From assembly GCF_003955665.1 (NCBI RefSeq), contig NZ_RXHU01000022.1:233423-295484 (forward strand): 62,062 bases of DNA, in the 5' to 3' direction. The position numbers were made by a program, and so were the translations under genes. This document shows, one piece after another, positions 52,465-62,048 of the stretch. The stretch comes from Paenibacillus whitsoniae. GTDB lineage: Bacteria; Bacillota; Bacilli; Paenibacillales; NBRC-103111. Position 1 is the stretch's first letter; every line of letters starts with the position of its first letter. The notes under the pieces were generated by a model. That model was not told the DNA's origin and did not search any database. It worked only from the letters and a program-made list of their open reading frames with translations.

Positions 52465-54084
52465 TTACTTTTTCATTTCCTTATAAGCCGCTCTGCGCTC
52501 ATCAATCACGGTTTGACCGCCGATTTTCAAATATTCCTGCGTTCCAGCTTCATACGTCTTGGAGAAGTCTTCCGGCTTCGCCAGAATGCTCTTCACGACC
52601 GTCTCCATCGCTTTATCCTTGATCGTTTTGCCGAATTTAATCTCGGAATCAATCGGACGATCGAAGCGCGGCAGTGTGAAGCCGTCTTTTAACCCATTGA
52701 TAATCGTTTGTTTCGCCAATTCCGCATAGTTCGGGAACGCTAGTGTAGCTGCTTGAATATTTTTCTCCGTAGATCCAAAATCCTTACCGTTGCTGATAAT
52801 CGCGATATCAATGTTGTTATAGAAAGTCTTCTTCGCCTCGTCCGTCGTAATCGCTTTCGGGAAGCCGTTCTCCATCGTATAGTGCTGACCTTCGATCCCG
52901 TTCTGCAATGTAAAAAGCACATCCGGCTTCGACATCCAATCAAGGTACTTAACCGCTTCCGCTGCATGCTTGCTGGATTTCGGAATCATGATGTAAGCGC
53001 CGATCGGATCATAGATCGATTTGATCGACTTGCCTTCTTCATTCGTAAACGGATCCATCGCCACATATTCCGCGCCCGGCACATTCTTTTTCAACGTATC
53101 GAACACTTGGCCGTTCCCCATCAAATCGTTATGTGCAGCTAAGGCTGTGAATGCGCCAACTAGACCGTTGGAGACATCTTTTTGGAACGCTTTGCCGTCT
53201 TTATCCAGGGCAAAATCAGAATTAATCAGGCCCTCGGCATTCAGTTTATTCATAAACTGCACGCCTTCCTTGAAGCCCGGCTTCGTGAGCTCAGGAATAA
53301 AGTTGGACGTGGAAAGTGCATAGTTATCTTCTTCGGACACTTTCTTCTCGAACGAGTTCATCAACACGAAGGCCGAGGTGATGCCGTTGCTGTCCAGTGT
53401 GCTGAAATCATAAGGAATGACTTTACCGCCGGTTTGGCCCGGATCTTTTTCTTTAAATGCTTTCATCGTTTTATAAAATTCATCGGTCGTCTTTGGCACC
53501 GGCATACCGAGTTTATCTAGCCAATCTTTACGAATGTAAGAGGATTGGGTGAATTGAAGCGTTCTTTTCGCAGGGATCGTGAATTGCTTTCCGCTGAAAA
53601 TGCCGTACTTCAAGACATCTGGACCCAGGAATTTCTTTAGATTCGGGCCATTCTCGTCGAGCACCTTGGTCAGATCGGTTAGGCCGCCGCTTTTGACATA
53701 GTTATTGATTGTCGTCGTGTCATACGTAAACACGAGATCCGGAGCATCGCCGGAGGCCATCAGAACGTTCAGCTTATCGACCTCTTGGTTCCGCGGAACC
53801 GGGACGAATTGCAGCTTGATGTTGTTCGGGTCGCCGAAGTTTTTCTGGATCCACTGCGTCCAGAAGTTATTGTCCACCGGACCTGCACCAGCAGGCGCAT
53901 TTCCACGATCGAATACCTCCACCTTCAGCGTGACAGGCTCCTTGCTTGCATTGCTGGTTGCCGTGGCTCCTGCGGACGCGCTTGGCGCAGCTTCTTTGGT
54001 ATTGCCGGAACATGCGGACAGAATACCAGCGAGCAGCAGTACAACGGTTGAAGCCCCCAATACTTTACGTTGCATCATTTTCAT
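52465..54084 (-). CDS. ABC importer D: solute-binding lipoprotein (paralogue a)
   Basis: The 539-residue lipoprotein (lipobox LSAC, Cys25) starts at 54084, where GGGGAG lies eight bases upstream; an in-frame ATG 18 codons earlier lacks a ribosome site. It follows the two importer D permeases, so it is their primary partner. It differs from paralogue b mainly by a short insertion near residue 240 and by scattered substitutions. Its operon ends in tandem heptamers, a perfect palindrome and a terminator. The galactan-related ligand is inferred from the GH53-like neighbours. Confidence 0.92.
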   Translation of the reverse strand: MKMMQRKVLGASTVVLLLAGILSACSGNTKEAAPSASAGATATSNASKEPVTLKVEVFDRGNAPAGAGPVDNNFWTQWIQKNFGDPNNIKLQFVPVPRNQEVDKLNVLMASGDAPDLVFTYDTTTINNYVKSGGLTDLTKVLDENGPNLKKFLGPDVLKYGIFSGKQFTIPAKRTLQFTQSSYIRKDWLDKLGMPVPKTTDEFYKTMKAFKEKDPGQTGGKVIPYDFSTLDSNGITSAFVLMNSFEKKVSEEDNYALSTSNFIPELTKPGFKEGVQFMNKLNAEGLINSDFALDKDGKAFQKDVSNGLVGAFTALAAHNDLMGNGQVFDTLKKNVPGAEYVAMDPFTNEEGKSIKSIYDPIGAYIMIPKSSKHAAEAVKYLDWMSKPDVLFTLQNGIEGQHYTMENGFPKAITTDEAKKTFYNNIDIAIISNGKDFGSTEKNIQAATLAFPNYAELAKQTIINGLKDGFTLPRFDRPIDSEIKFGKTIKDKAMETVVKSILAKPEDFSKTYEAGTQEYLKIGGQTVIDERRAAYKEMKK

Positions 54085-54165
54085 AAGACGAACTCCCCTT
54101 TGCATGTATTGTATCATGACTGGATGTACAATCCTCAATAACAGGGTAAAACCGCGACTACCAGT

Positions 54166-55053
54166 TTACCCCTTCACCGCGCCGATCATAACTCCTGACA
54201 CAAAATAACGCTGCAGCCAAGGATACACAATCAGAATCGGCGTCGTCGCGAACATAATACTCGCTGCCTTCAGGCTTTCTGGCACAGACTCAATCTGTGA
54301 AGCCCCTTCCTGAGCCGTCAAATCCGTCACCATGCTATTCATCACAACCTGATACAGCTTCAATTGGATCGGGTACATTTCAGCATGCGTGATATAGAAG
54401 AGCGCATCCATGAAACCATTCCAGCGGGATACCGCATAGAACAAGCACAGTGTTGCCAGTGCCGGCATGGAAAGCGGCAAAATAATCCGGGTCAACGTCC
54501 CGATATGGGAGCTCCCGTCCAAATACGCCGACTCCTCCAACGAGGCGGGTATCGAAGAAAAGAAAGACCGTAGAATAATCAGATTGAACGCGGAGATCAT
54601 GCCAGGCACGATCAAAGCCCACAGACTATCCAACATGCCCAGTTGCTTCACCAGCAAATACTCGGGAATCAAGCCTCCGCTGAAAAACATCGTGAAAACG
54701 ATGAGCAGCATGAAAAATTTCCTGCCTTTGAGACGTTCCTTCGTTAACGGATACGCCGCACAAATACTCATGATCATACTCAAAGTCGTATACGTAACAG
54801 TCAGGACAATCGTCAGTCCCATTGACCAAAGCATTCTCGTATCTTGAAATACAATACCATAAGCGTTAAAGTCCCATCCCCGCGGGAAAATTGTCACCAA
54901 ATCAGACAAGATCGCATGTTTGGAGCTTAGCGAGATCGAGATAATGTGTAGAAAAGGCAGCAGACAAACCAGCAGGGCTGCTCCGACAACCAGCATGATG
55001 ACAGCGTCGGTTATCCGAAAGCTCTTTGATTTTTTCAATACAGCGTTGTTCAT
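54166..55053 (-). CDS. ABC importer D: YtcP-type permease
   Basis: The 295-residue six-helix permease has an EAA loop (EESAYLDGSSHIGTL) and the C-terminal SGVMIGAVKG signature. The ATG at 55053 has GGAGG seven bases upstream; an earlier ATG in the same frame does not. It begins 11 bases after the stop codon of the partner permease. Confidence 0.92.
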   Translation of the reverse strand: MNNAVLKKSKSFRITDAVIMLVVGAALLVCLLPFLHIISISLSSKHAILSDLVTIFPRGWDFNAYGIVFQDTRMLWSMGLTIVLTVTYTTLSMIMSICAAYPLTKERLKGRKFFMLLIVFTMFFSGGLIPEYLLVKQLGMLDSLWALIVPGMISAFNLIILRSFFSSIPASLEESAYLDGSSHIGTLTRIILPLSMPALATLCLFYAVSRWNGFMDALFYITHAEMYPIQLKLYQVVMNSMVTDLTAQEGASQIESVPESLKAASIMFATTPILIVYPWLQRYFVSGVMIGAVKG

Positions 55054-55064
55054 GTGGGTTCCTC

Positions 55065-56024
55065 CTACCATAAGCCTTGCTCGCCAAATCGCTTGGCAAT
55101 CGAATTTGCGGTGACGACGAAAATAAGCCCAACCAGCGCTTGGAACAAGCCCATCGCCGTTGCCAGCGAGAATTGAGCCGACTGCAAGCCAGCTTTATAT
55201 ACGAAGGTCGAGATCACTTCAGCGTAGTCCATCACAAGAGGGTTGCTCATGACAAACGGTCGCTCGAAGCCAATTGTCATAATGTGCCCGAGTTGCATGA
55301 TCAGCATCACCACAATCGTTGACCGGATGCCCGGGAGCGTAATGTGCCATACCTTCTTCCAACGGCCTGCGCCGTCCACTTCAGCGGCTTCATATAGCTC
55401 TTTGTTAATGCCGGTGAGTGCAGCCAAATAGATGATCGTTCCCCAGCCCGCGCTTTGCCAAATACCAGTACCGAGGTAGACGAGCAGCCAATGATTTTTC
55501 TCCGTTAAAAATGGAACCGCCGGCAGCCCAATGCTCTCGATGAGATTGTTCACGAGACCGCTTTTGGTCGCAAACATCTGATAGACGAGACCACCGATAA
55601 TGATCCACGAAATAAAGTGCGGCAGGTAGAGAATCGTTTGCGCCAGCTTTTTGAACCAGACAACCCGCAGTTCGTTAAGCAACAGCGCGAACACAATCGG
55701 TGCCGGAAACGAGAACACCAAATCCAAGAAGTTCAAGATCAACGTGTTCCGCACAACTTGGTAGAACTGGCTCATCGCGAACAGCTCGCGGAAGTTATCG
55801 AACCCGATCCACTCGCTGCCGGTTACGCCTTGAAAAATACTATAGTTCTGAAACGCGATCGCCGCGCCGTACATGGGCACATACTTGAATAATAAAAAGT
55901 ACGCGATTGGAAGTACGAGTAACAAATAAAGCTGATAATCTCTCACAAATCCTGCAATCCGTCGACGCCTCACGGCCACCTGCATGGATGGTTGCGACTT
56001 CGTCTGTGTAACGCTTTGGTCCAT
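55065..56024 (-). CDS. ABC importer D: LplB-type permease
   Basis: The 319-residue permease has a charged N-terminus, six helices, KYVPMYGAAIAFQNY typical of LplB-type subunits and an EAA loop (YEAAEVDGAGRWKKV). AAGGG is at proper distance from the ATG at 56024, while the ATG two codons earlier abuts it. It is first in its operon, about 35 bases after the predicted transcription start. Confidence 0.92.
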   Translation of the reverse strand: MDQSVTQTKSQPSMQVAVRRRRIAGFVRDYQLYLLLVLPIAYFLLFKYVPMYGAAIAFQNYSIFQGVTGSEWIGFDNFRELFAMSQFYQVVRNTLILNFLDLVFSFPAPIVFALLLNELRVVWFKKLAQTILYLPHFISWIIIGGLVYQMFATKSGLVNNLIESIGLPAVPFLTEKNHWLLVYLGTGIWQSAGWGTIIYLAALTGINKELYEAAEVDGAGRWKKVWHITLPGIRSTIVVMLIMQLGHIMTIGFERPFVMSNPLVMDYAEVISTFVYKAGLQSAQFSLATAMGLFQALVGLIFVVTANSIAKRFGEQGLW

Positions 56025-56064
56025 GTGCATCCCTTCCTTCTTTCTGTCGTTCGTGAATACTCAC

Positions 56065-56126
56065 ACTATACGGGGAGCACGTCAACATGCACAATAAACT
56101 AAATTCAGGACACAAACCGATTTCCG
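56065..56126 (-). promoter_or_regulatory. Importer D permease promoter with tandem CGGAAAT/CTGAATT boxes
   Basis: CGGAAATCGGTTTGTGTC (56109-56126) and CTGAATTTAGTTTATTG (56092-56108) have an 18-base period and overlap TTGTGC (56089-56094). An 18-base spacer leads to TATAGT (56065-56070) and then GTGA. It is nearly the same layout as at 52207-52268. Confidence 0.72.
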
Positions 56127-56198
56127 AAACCCTTGCTGTGACGGGCTTTGCAGCGTCTTCGACTGACTTTGGTTTAGGAGGAAATGGGGTTGGCCGAC

Positions 56199-56232
56199 AA
56201 AAAAAGAGCCCCTCAGCCGCCGGCTTCAGGAC
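56199..56232 (-). terminator. Terminator downstream of the GH105-like remnant
   Basis: On the minus strand AGCC-GGC-GGCT with flanking CCT/AGG arms is followed after a short GC stretch by seven T. The stem is modest in length, so efficiency is uncertain. Confidence 0.5.
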
Positions 56233-56277
56233 ACCTTGTTTAACTTCATCTTCCTTCGATCGCCTTCGTCAACAGCA

Positions 56278-56902
56278 TCAGCATAATGCCGTTAGTATAC
56301 TGCGAGAGGCATGAAGCACTGAGCCATCCTCGCTCAGATGGTGCGTAAATAATTCATTCGTGATCTGCTCACCACCAGCTCGGAACTTCGCATCCAAATA
56401 GCCAAGTCGATGCCCCTTAAGCGTTGCATACGCAACCAAGGCGGAGGCGCTGATTTCCAGATAGGACGTTTCTCCTTTCAAAAGCGTGCAAAGTAAGCCG
56501 TCTTCCCTTTTCAGCTTATACGTACTTTCCATGTGTCACTTGAATAAGCTTACATAACGCTCTATCTCATAAGGCTGATCTTGCAGTAGCCCCAGCAGTT
56601 CGATTACACTCACAGCCGCCCAGCCGTTGCCACGCTCCCAATGCTCGCCAAGTGTCATCTCATCCAGACAATGTTAGCCATGGTAAAAGAGGTCGCACGA
56701 AGATCGAATTGGCACGCGATATGGATATGAATTGCTTCAGCGCCTTCTCGATGCAAGCCTCATTGTGGTCATAGAGAGCGAAGCGGAGCATGAAGATGCC
56801 GGCCATAATCAGCGTATCGATCCAAATCTGGTTTTTGTAATCGTCCGGGCCTCCTGCTCCTTCAGACGACGGAGTTCCACTTTCGCTTGCGTACTCATCC
56901 AT
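56278..56902 (-). pseudogene. Decayed unsaturated rhamnogalacturonyl hydrolase-like gene (GH105/GH88 type)
   Basis: Pieces in different frames match the GH105 (YteR/YesR-like) barrel: QIWIDTLIMAGIFMLRFAL, then WERGNGWAAVSVIELL around 56590-56640, then REDGLLCTLLKGETSYLEIS with ASALVAYATLKG. Frame changes and stops separate them, and most of the N-terminal half is missing. An intact enzyme has about 370 residues and acts in the cytoplasm on unsaturated galacturonyl-rhamnose from pectin lyase digestion. Its presence supports a pectin-related history for this locus. Confidence 0.75.
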
Positions 56903-57007
56903 GTCCTCATTAATAGATAAATCCTTTTCGTTCTATCTCAAGTATAGCGCTGTCAAGCGAGCGCACGATTGCTCCCGCCTGTTCTGGAATTGCTGTGATA
57001 CACTTTC

Positions 57008-57042
57008 AAAAAGACACCGCCGGTGAACACACTCACCGACGG
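57008..57042 (-). terminator. Intrinsic terminator after the second GH53-like gene
   Basis: On the minus strand CCGTCGGTGA pairs with TCACCGGCGG (one mismatch) around a 6-base loop, followed after TGTC by five T. It starts about 12 bases after the stop codon. Confidence 0.75.
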
Positions 57043-57053
57043 GGCCTGTAACG

Positions 57054-60000
57054 TTATTGTGGCGTCCCATACACCTTAAACTCGTAGATTCCCGTCCACT
57101 GTTGGGTTGTGCCAACTTTCTGTACAGTGTTCACCGTTAAGCGGACATAACGCCCATACACGCCTGCTGGTAACGTATCGTATGTCGTTACCTTGTAAGC
57201 CTTCGTTGTATCGTACGCGCTAACGATGTCGTCATGCGTTAATACATTCGTATACGTTACCCCGTCGTCCGATACGCTAACGGCAAAATCGCTCGCTGCC
57301 CACGTATACACTGAAGTTGCATTAAGTAGCGCCCGCTGCCCTAAATCAACCGTCAGGGTAGCACCATAGTGATAGCCACCTGTTGACCAGGCTGTTGTAT
57401 TGCTGCCGTCCACCGCATAGGCGGCCGGATTGGAAGCGCCTGATCGACTCGCCGTTACGGATTTCCCCTGGGAGATCGGGGTATTCACGACATTTACAGA
57501 AATGCTAGATGCATACTCTACGCCGCCCGGAAGGTTTTTGTAGGAATCAACCGTCAACGTAATGGTTGCGCTTCCCTCCCCAACAGCTGTAACCAGACCT
57601 GTTGCCGGATTAACCGAAGCGACAGCCAGATTACTGGATGACCAAATCTTGGACTTATAATCTGCATTTCCTTGGAAAATGCTCGCTTGCAACTGTGCCG
57701 TCTGCCCTAGCAAAACACCCAGCTGATCACCAGGCACTGTGGTGCCATTATAAAGAATCGTGATGCCTTCCACAATAATCGGTATCTTCACCCCAATCGA
57801 CTGATTGGCATTAACACCAGATTTGGCTGAAACCGTGATTAGCGCGTTATCAACGATCTCCCCTTGCGCCCCTGATAACAAGGCAGCTGTAACCACGCCA
57901 TTCTGATCGACCGTGATGGCAGCAGGATTGGAGCTGCTCCACGTCAAGCGCGGGTCCGCATTCACTGGCATAATCACCGCACTTAGCTGGGTCGAATCAG
58001 TAATCACCAGCTTCGTCGGCGGATTCTGCAATGTGATGGACTGCACTGGCGCAACGAATTTACCATTCACCTTAAAATCGTAGATGCCGGTCCATTGCTG
58101 GGCAGTCCCTACTTTTTGCACCGTGTTCACCGTTAGTTTCACATAGCGCGCATACGCATTTGCCGGGAAGGTATCCGTAGTGTCTACCTTGTAGGCCTTT
58201 GTTGTATCATAGGCACTGACAATATCGTTATGCGTGATCACGTTGGTAAAGTTCGTGCCGTCTTCCGATACACTCACCGCGAAGTCGCTCGCCGCCCAGC
58301 TATATACTCGGGTGGAGTCGATTAAAGCCGTCTGCCCCAAGTCAATGGTCAGCGTCGCTCCAGGATGATAGCCGCCTGTGGACCAAGCCGTCGTATCGCT
58401 GGCGTCCACGGCGTACGTCGCCGGGTTGGAGGCGCCGGAACGGCTGGCGGTCACGCTTTTGCCTTGCGAGAGCACTTGCGTTGCTGTCACCGTGGACGAG
58501 GCTGCATAGCCACCATCCTCGGTCGTCGCCGTTATCACAGCAGTTCCCGCTTTCAGCGTCGTTACCAGACCGGTTGCGCTGACAACCGCCACGGCCTGAT
58601 CGCTGGAACGCCAGCTGACGTTCGTGTTATCCGCTCCACTCGGCGTCACGGCGGCAGTCAGTTGCGCCGTTTTACCTGCTTCAACAGTCCTAGATGTCGG
58701 AGCTATGGTGACACCCGTCACATTTACGAAGTTCGCCACTGTAATCGGGATGGTGACCGGTGCGGCTCCGCCGTCTTGCGCAGCGACGGTTAGCGTCGTC
58801 GTCCCGTTAGCCACTGCTGTAACCGTTCCGGAGCTGTTCACGGTAACGACAGCATTGCTGCCTGTCGTCCAGATCAGCGTTTTATCCTTGGCGTCATCCG
58901 GCAGGACTGTCGCCGTAAGCGTTTCGCTGTCGCCTGCTTTTAAGCGGAGCGAGCCTTTATTCAGCGTAATCGAAGCCGTTCTAACATCCGTCACCGTTAC
59001 GGTTGCCTGGGCTGTTTTGCCCAAATCATCTGTTGTCACAGTGATCGCCGCGCTTCCCGGAGCAATCGCCGTCACCAATCCCGTGCTGCTCACCGTCGCC
59101 ACACTCGAGTTGGACGATGTCCATGACATGCCTTGATAGGAAGCATCGCTCGGAGAAATCGTTGCCGTCAACTGCTGGGTCCTGCCTACCTCCAGGTTCA
59201 CACTTGTTGTATCCAGCGTAACGGATGATACCGGGACCTTCGAAACGGTCAGCAGGAACGATTGGGAAGCCGATCCGTCATTTGCGGATACGGTAATCGT
59301 CGCCGTGCCAGTCGACTTGGCAACGACCGTGACATCCGTCGTGATGTCGGTTTGCTGATACAGCGTGCCCGGATGAGCCGTCTGCACCGGTTCGCCGAGA
59401 AATCCGGCTACACTCGGATTCGACGAAGTAATCTTCACGACCTTGTTGGTCGCAGCAGTAGGCAATGCAGCGGTAAGCGTGGCCGTTTGCCCGATGTTGA
59501 GCCCCATGGCGCCGCCCGAAAGCTTGCTGCTGCTTAGCGTAATACTGCCTGCCAATGTTGCCGGTGTGACGGTTACGACACTCGTATCCGTGAATCCGCC
59601 GTCAACCGTTTGGACCGTTATGGTCGCTGTTCCAGCTGCAACCCCAGTAACGATGCCCGCTGCATTCACTTTAGCGACAGCAGGGTTGGAGGATGTCCAA
59701 GTCATGTTGGAATTCGTAATCTGATCGGCTGGCGCAACGGTCGCGAGAAGCTGTTTGCTCGTGCCTGCCACAACCTGAAGCGTATTATCCCTCATCGTAA
59801 CGCCGGTTACGCTTGTCGAAGTGATGTCATACGAGGCTGAGCTGTCCCAGAACGCGACTTCTCCGCCAAGTGGTTTGGCTACAGCCTTTCCTCTCCACAA
59901 ATACGCATAGGTCGCATCCAAAGCATTGCCGTCATACGTAAAGAGCGTCCGGTCACCTACATCATTGCTCCATTGGTGTCCTTTTGGCCCAGGGAGCCAC

Positions 60001-61964
60001 GGACTATTCGCACCGTCATAGCCATCGCCTTTTTCAATCCATTCGTCCGCCCAATAAAAGAAACCAATCTGCTGATTCGTTGGATTAGGCGCATCTCTTA
60101 ACGCCTGCATATAATCGATAAGCCAGTTATATTGGCCACGCTCCGATTTTTCATAATAGCCGTTCGTCAGATTCGAGCCATTAGCAAGTGGCCCGTAGTC
60201 AGCTGAGGTATTGCTGAAACCCGTCTCAACAAAATTGACATCCTTATCTGGCCATTTTGCCAGATTGTTTCTAAGCATGCTGGGGAGCGAGCCTGTTGGT
60301 CTTCCGCCATACAAAGAATAAGCTTGACCATCCCAAGTAATACCTGCCGATGTATTTGCATCGAACCAGGCATTCGTCGAGGAGGTATCATAACCATTAT
60401 TAAGGTGCAAGTAACCTCGCATAGACGGTGATACAGCCTTCATGGCCTGGTACGCGGCATTGATCAGCTTCGCATAACCGGCCCGACCCGTTGAATAAAT
60501 TTTCCCATCATCCCATACGATCCCTGCGTTTTCCTCGTTGCCGATTTTCACCCATGCAGGCTCGACACCGGCATCCTTCATGCTTTGCAGAAAATCATAG
60601 TTATAGTTGTACATCGTAGTTTGAAGCTGCTGTGTGCTTTGACTCAGCCAGGCCAGCGGCTTCCATGCCTTGGACGCACTCATCCAGCCATCGCTGTATT
60701 GGAACGAAGCGACGAACTTCATGTTGTGCACCTTTGCCCGTTGCGCTAACGCAATCGTATGTGTTTTATCAAAATACCCAGGGAGCATCGAGTACGTACC
60801 GCCGACTAGATTGCCCGCTTCTACAAAAATCATTGGCAGTACAGCGTTAACCCCCCGATTCTGCATAATGTCGAAGAAATCTTGGCGCACGCCATTGGCG
60901 GAATAATGTCCGTTGTAATCCTCGACCAGCGGTAAGTAGGAAATATCGACACCTTTCATGATCGTATTATCCAACTCAAAAAGATCTACACTGTCAACGT
61001 AAGCCCCCACGTTACCAGCGTTCTCGAGATACAGGGTGCCTTGCGTTTCATTTGCCCCTGTCGCGAAGCCCACAGTCAGCAAGGAATAGCTGGTGGTCGC
61101 AGAAGGAGCACTCCTTGCGTTCGCGATGCCGGAGATCCCGATTTTGACGAGCCCTGCGGAATCGACCTTCCCTCTGACTGAAGCGATATAACTCGTATTC
61201 GGCTTCAGCGTCACTGCTTGCGCGACTTTGGCGCCTGCTGCAAGATTCAGCATCTTCACCCCGGAGTCCGCACCTGTGGACTGTATCACAGCACTGCCTG
61301 TTGCCGTCCAACCCGTCAAATTGGACTCAAAGCCCCAATTCTGAACCGGGTTCTGGTCACTCAGTTCAAGTGTGAATGACGCGTCGTCCATAGAAACCGT
61401 CATGCCGGCCGTTGCGTTTTGCAAGTACAGACCGATCGTCGCTTGCCCATTGTAAGAAATGACGTTGCGAAGTACGATTTGTACCCAGCCGCTCGCGTTG
61501 GGGAAACCGTTGAGATAGGCGCGCATGGCCGGCGATCCTGTATTTTTCGCTTCTAAATAGGCTGTCGTATCCGGCCCCGACGATGCCGCAGCACTGTAAG
61601 CGCTCGTCTTGATCCATGCCGAGAAGGTGTAGGTCCCCTGCTCAAGTCCGGTGAAAGTTTGGTAAACGCCTACAGCAGGCGAATCAAAAGAGCCTGTTTT
61701 CGTTGTTGATGTCAATTTGACCGAATAGGTTCCGACGTGTCCGGTGTTTTGCGTCGTGACGGTCCCCGCAGTCGTGATCCGCTGCCAGCCCGTCGGTGTG
61801 GCGGTTACGGCGCTGTCTGCTTCGAAACCGGGATTGGCCAACAGATTGGCGCCGGAAGCTTCGGCTACACGCGTTCCTACCGCTTCGGTCACTCCGAAGC
61901 TTATCATCATTAGCGCTGTGATAAGAAACAAAATGATACTGTTTCTCATGGTTTTTTTTCCCAT
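57054..61964 (-). CDS. Giant secreted GH53-like endo-galactanase with Big_2 and discoidin domains
   Basis: The 1636-residue exported enzyme has a signal peptide (1-36), two CBM4/9-like domains (about 39-200, 205-331), a GH53-like barrel (about 335-735; Glu477 in KIGNEE as acid/base, Glu580 in FVETGF as nucleophile, QYSDGW in place of the HYSDxW pattern), four or five Big_2-type Ig domains, a discoidin (F5/8 type C) domain, two more Ig units and a second, nearly identical discoidin domain at the C-terminus. It has no dockerin, cohesin or SLH, so it would be released or held by its binding domains. It is clearly related to the enzyme at 43870-50376. GGGAGGG precedes the ATG. Confidence 0.85.
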   Translation of the reverse strand: MGKKTMRNSIILFLITALMMISFGVTEAVGTRVAEASGANLLANPGFEADSAVTATPTGWQRITTAGTVTTQNTGHVGTYSVKLTSTTKTGSFDSPAVGVYQTFTGLEQGTYTFSAWIKTSAYSAAASSGPDTTAYLEAKNTGSPAMRAYLNGFPNASGWVQIVLRNVISYNGQATIGLYLQNATAGMTVSMDDASFTLELSDQNPVQNWGFESNLTGWTATGSAVIQSTGADSGVKMLNLAAGAKVAQAVTLKPNTSYIASVRGKVDSAGLVKIGISGIANARSAPSATTSYSLLTVGFATGANETQGTLYLENAGNVGAYVDSVDLFELDNTIMKGVDISYLPLVEDYNGHYSANGVRQDFFDIMQNRGVNAVLPMIFVEAGNLVGGTYSMLPGYFDKTHTIALAQRAKVHNMKFVASFQYSDGWMSASKAWKPLAWLSQSTQQLQTTMYNYNYDFLQSMKDAGVEPAWVKIGNEENAGIVWDDGKIYSTGRAGYAKLINAAYQAMKAVSPSMRGYLHLNNGYDTSSTNAWFDANTSAGITWDGQAYSLYGGRPTGSLPSMLRNNLAKWPDKDVNFVETGFSNTSADYGPLANGSNLTNGYYEKSERGQYNWLIDYMQALRDAPNPTNQQIGFFYWADEWIEKGDGYDGANSPWLPGPKGHQWSNDVGDRTLFTYDGNALDATYAYLWRGKAVAKPLGGEVAFWDSSASYDITSTSVTGVTMRDNTLQVVAGTSKQLLATVAPADQITNSNMTWTSSNPAVAKVNAAGIVTGVAAGTATITVQTVDGGFTDTSVVTVTPATLAGSITLSSSKLSGGAMGLNIGQTATLTAALPTAATNKVVKITSSNPSVAGFLGEPVQTAHPGTLYQQTDITTDVTVVAKSTGTATITVSANDGSASQSFLLTVSKVPVSSVTLDTTSVNLEVGRTQQLTATISPSDASYQGMSWTSSNSSVATVSSTGLVTAIAPGSAAITVTTDDLGKTAQATVTVTDVRTASITLNKGSLRLKAGDSETLTATVLPDDAKDKTLIWTTGSNAVVTVNSSGTVTAVANGTTTLTVAAQDGGAAPVTIPITVANFVNVTGVTIAPTSRTVEAGKTAQLTAAVTPSGADNTNVSWRSSDQAVAVVSATGLVTTLKAGTAVITATTEDGGYAASSTVTATQVLSQGKSVTASRSGASNPATYAVDASDTTAWSTGGYHPGATLTIDLGQTALIDSTRVYSWAASDFAVSVSEDGTNFTNVITHNDIVSAYDTTKAYKVDTTDTFPANAYARYVKLTVNTVQKVGTAQQWTGIYDFKVNGKFVAPVQSITLQNPPTKLVITDSTQLSAVIMPVNADPRLTWSSSNPAAITVDQNGVVTAALLSGAQGEIVDNALITVSAKSGVNANQSIGVKIPIIVEGITILYNGTTVPGDQLGVLLGQTAQLQASIFQGNADYKSKIWSSSNLAVASVNPATGLVTAVGEGSATITLTVDSYKNLPGGVEYASSISVNVVNTPISQGKSVTASRSGASNPAAYAVDGSNTTAWSTGGYHYGATLTVDLGQRALLNATSVYTWAASDFAVSVSDDGVTYTNVLTHDDIVSAYDTTKAYKVTTYDTLPAGVYGRYVRLTVNTVQKVGTTQQWTGIYEFKVYGTPQ
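57060..58480 (-). repeat. Dispersed intragenic duplication of a discoidin domain
   Basis: Two copies of about 420 bases (57060-57480 and 58065-58480) encode discoidin domains sharing long identical stretches such as SQGKSVTASRSGASNP and YDTTKAYKV. About 580 bases of Ig domains separate them. Recombination between the copies would delete one domain and keep the frame. Confidence 0.75.
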
Positions 61965-61985
61965 TCATTTCCCTCCCTTGTAATC

Positions 61986-62000
61986 GTAAAACGCTTTCAA
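61986..62000 (-). promoter_or_regulatory. Possible cre site before the second GH53-like gene
   Basis: On the minus strand TTGAAAGCGTTTTAC resembles the cre consensus but the final CW positions are swapped. It lies about 22 bases before the start codon. The promoter itself is uncertain because the contig ends soon after. Confidence 0.4.
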
Positions 62001-62048
62001 TTCGTTTCAAGAATGATACTTCTATTAGAAGCCGCCTGAGCTTCTCCC

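Noticed and set aside
58365..59840. Long plus-strand reading frames opposite the second GH53-like gene
   Set aside because: They lie antisense to repetitive Ig domains, have low-complexity Val/Ala/Ser composition and lack convincing ribosome sites. They are shadows of the real gene.
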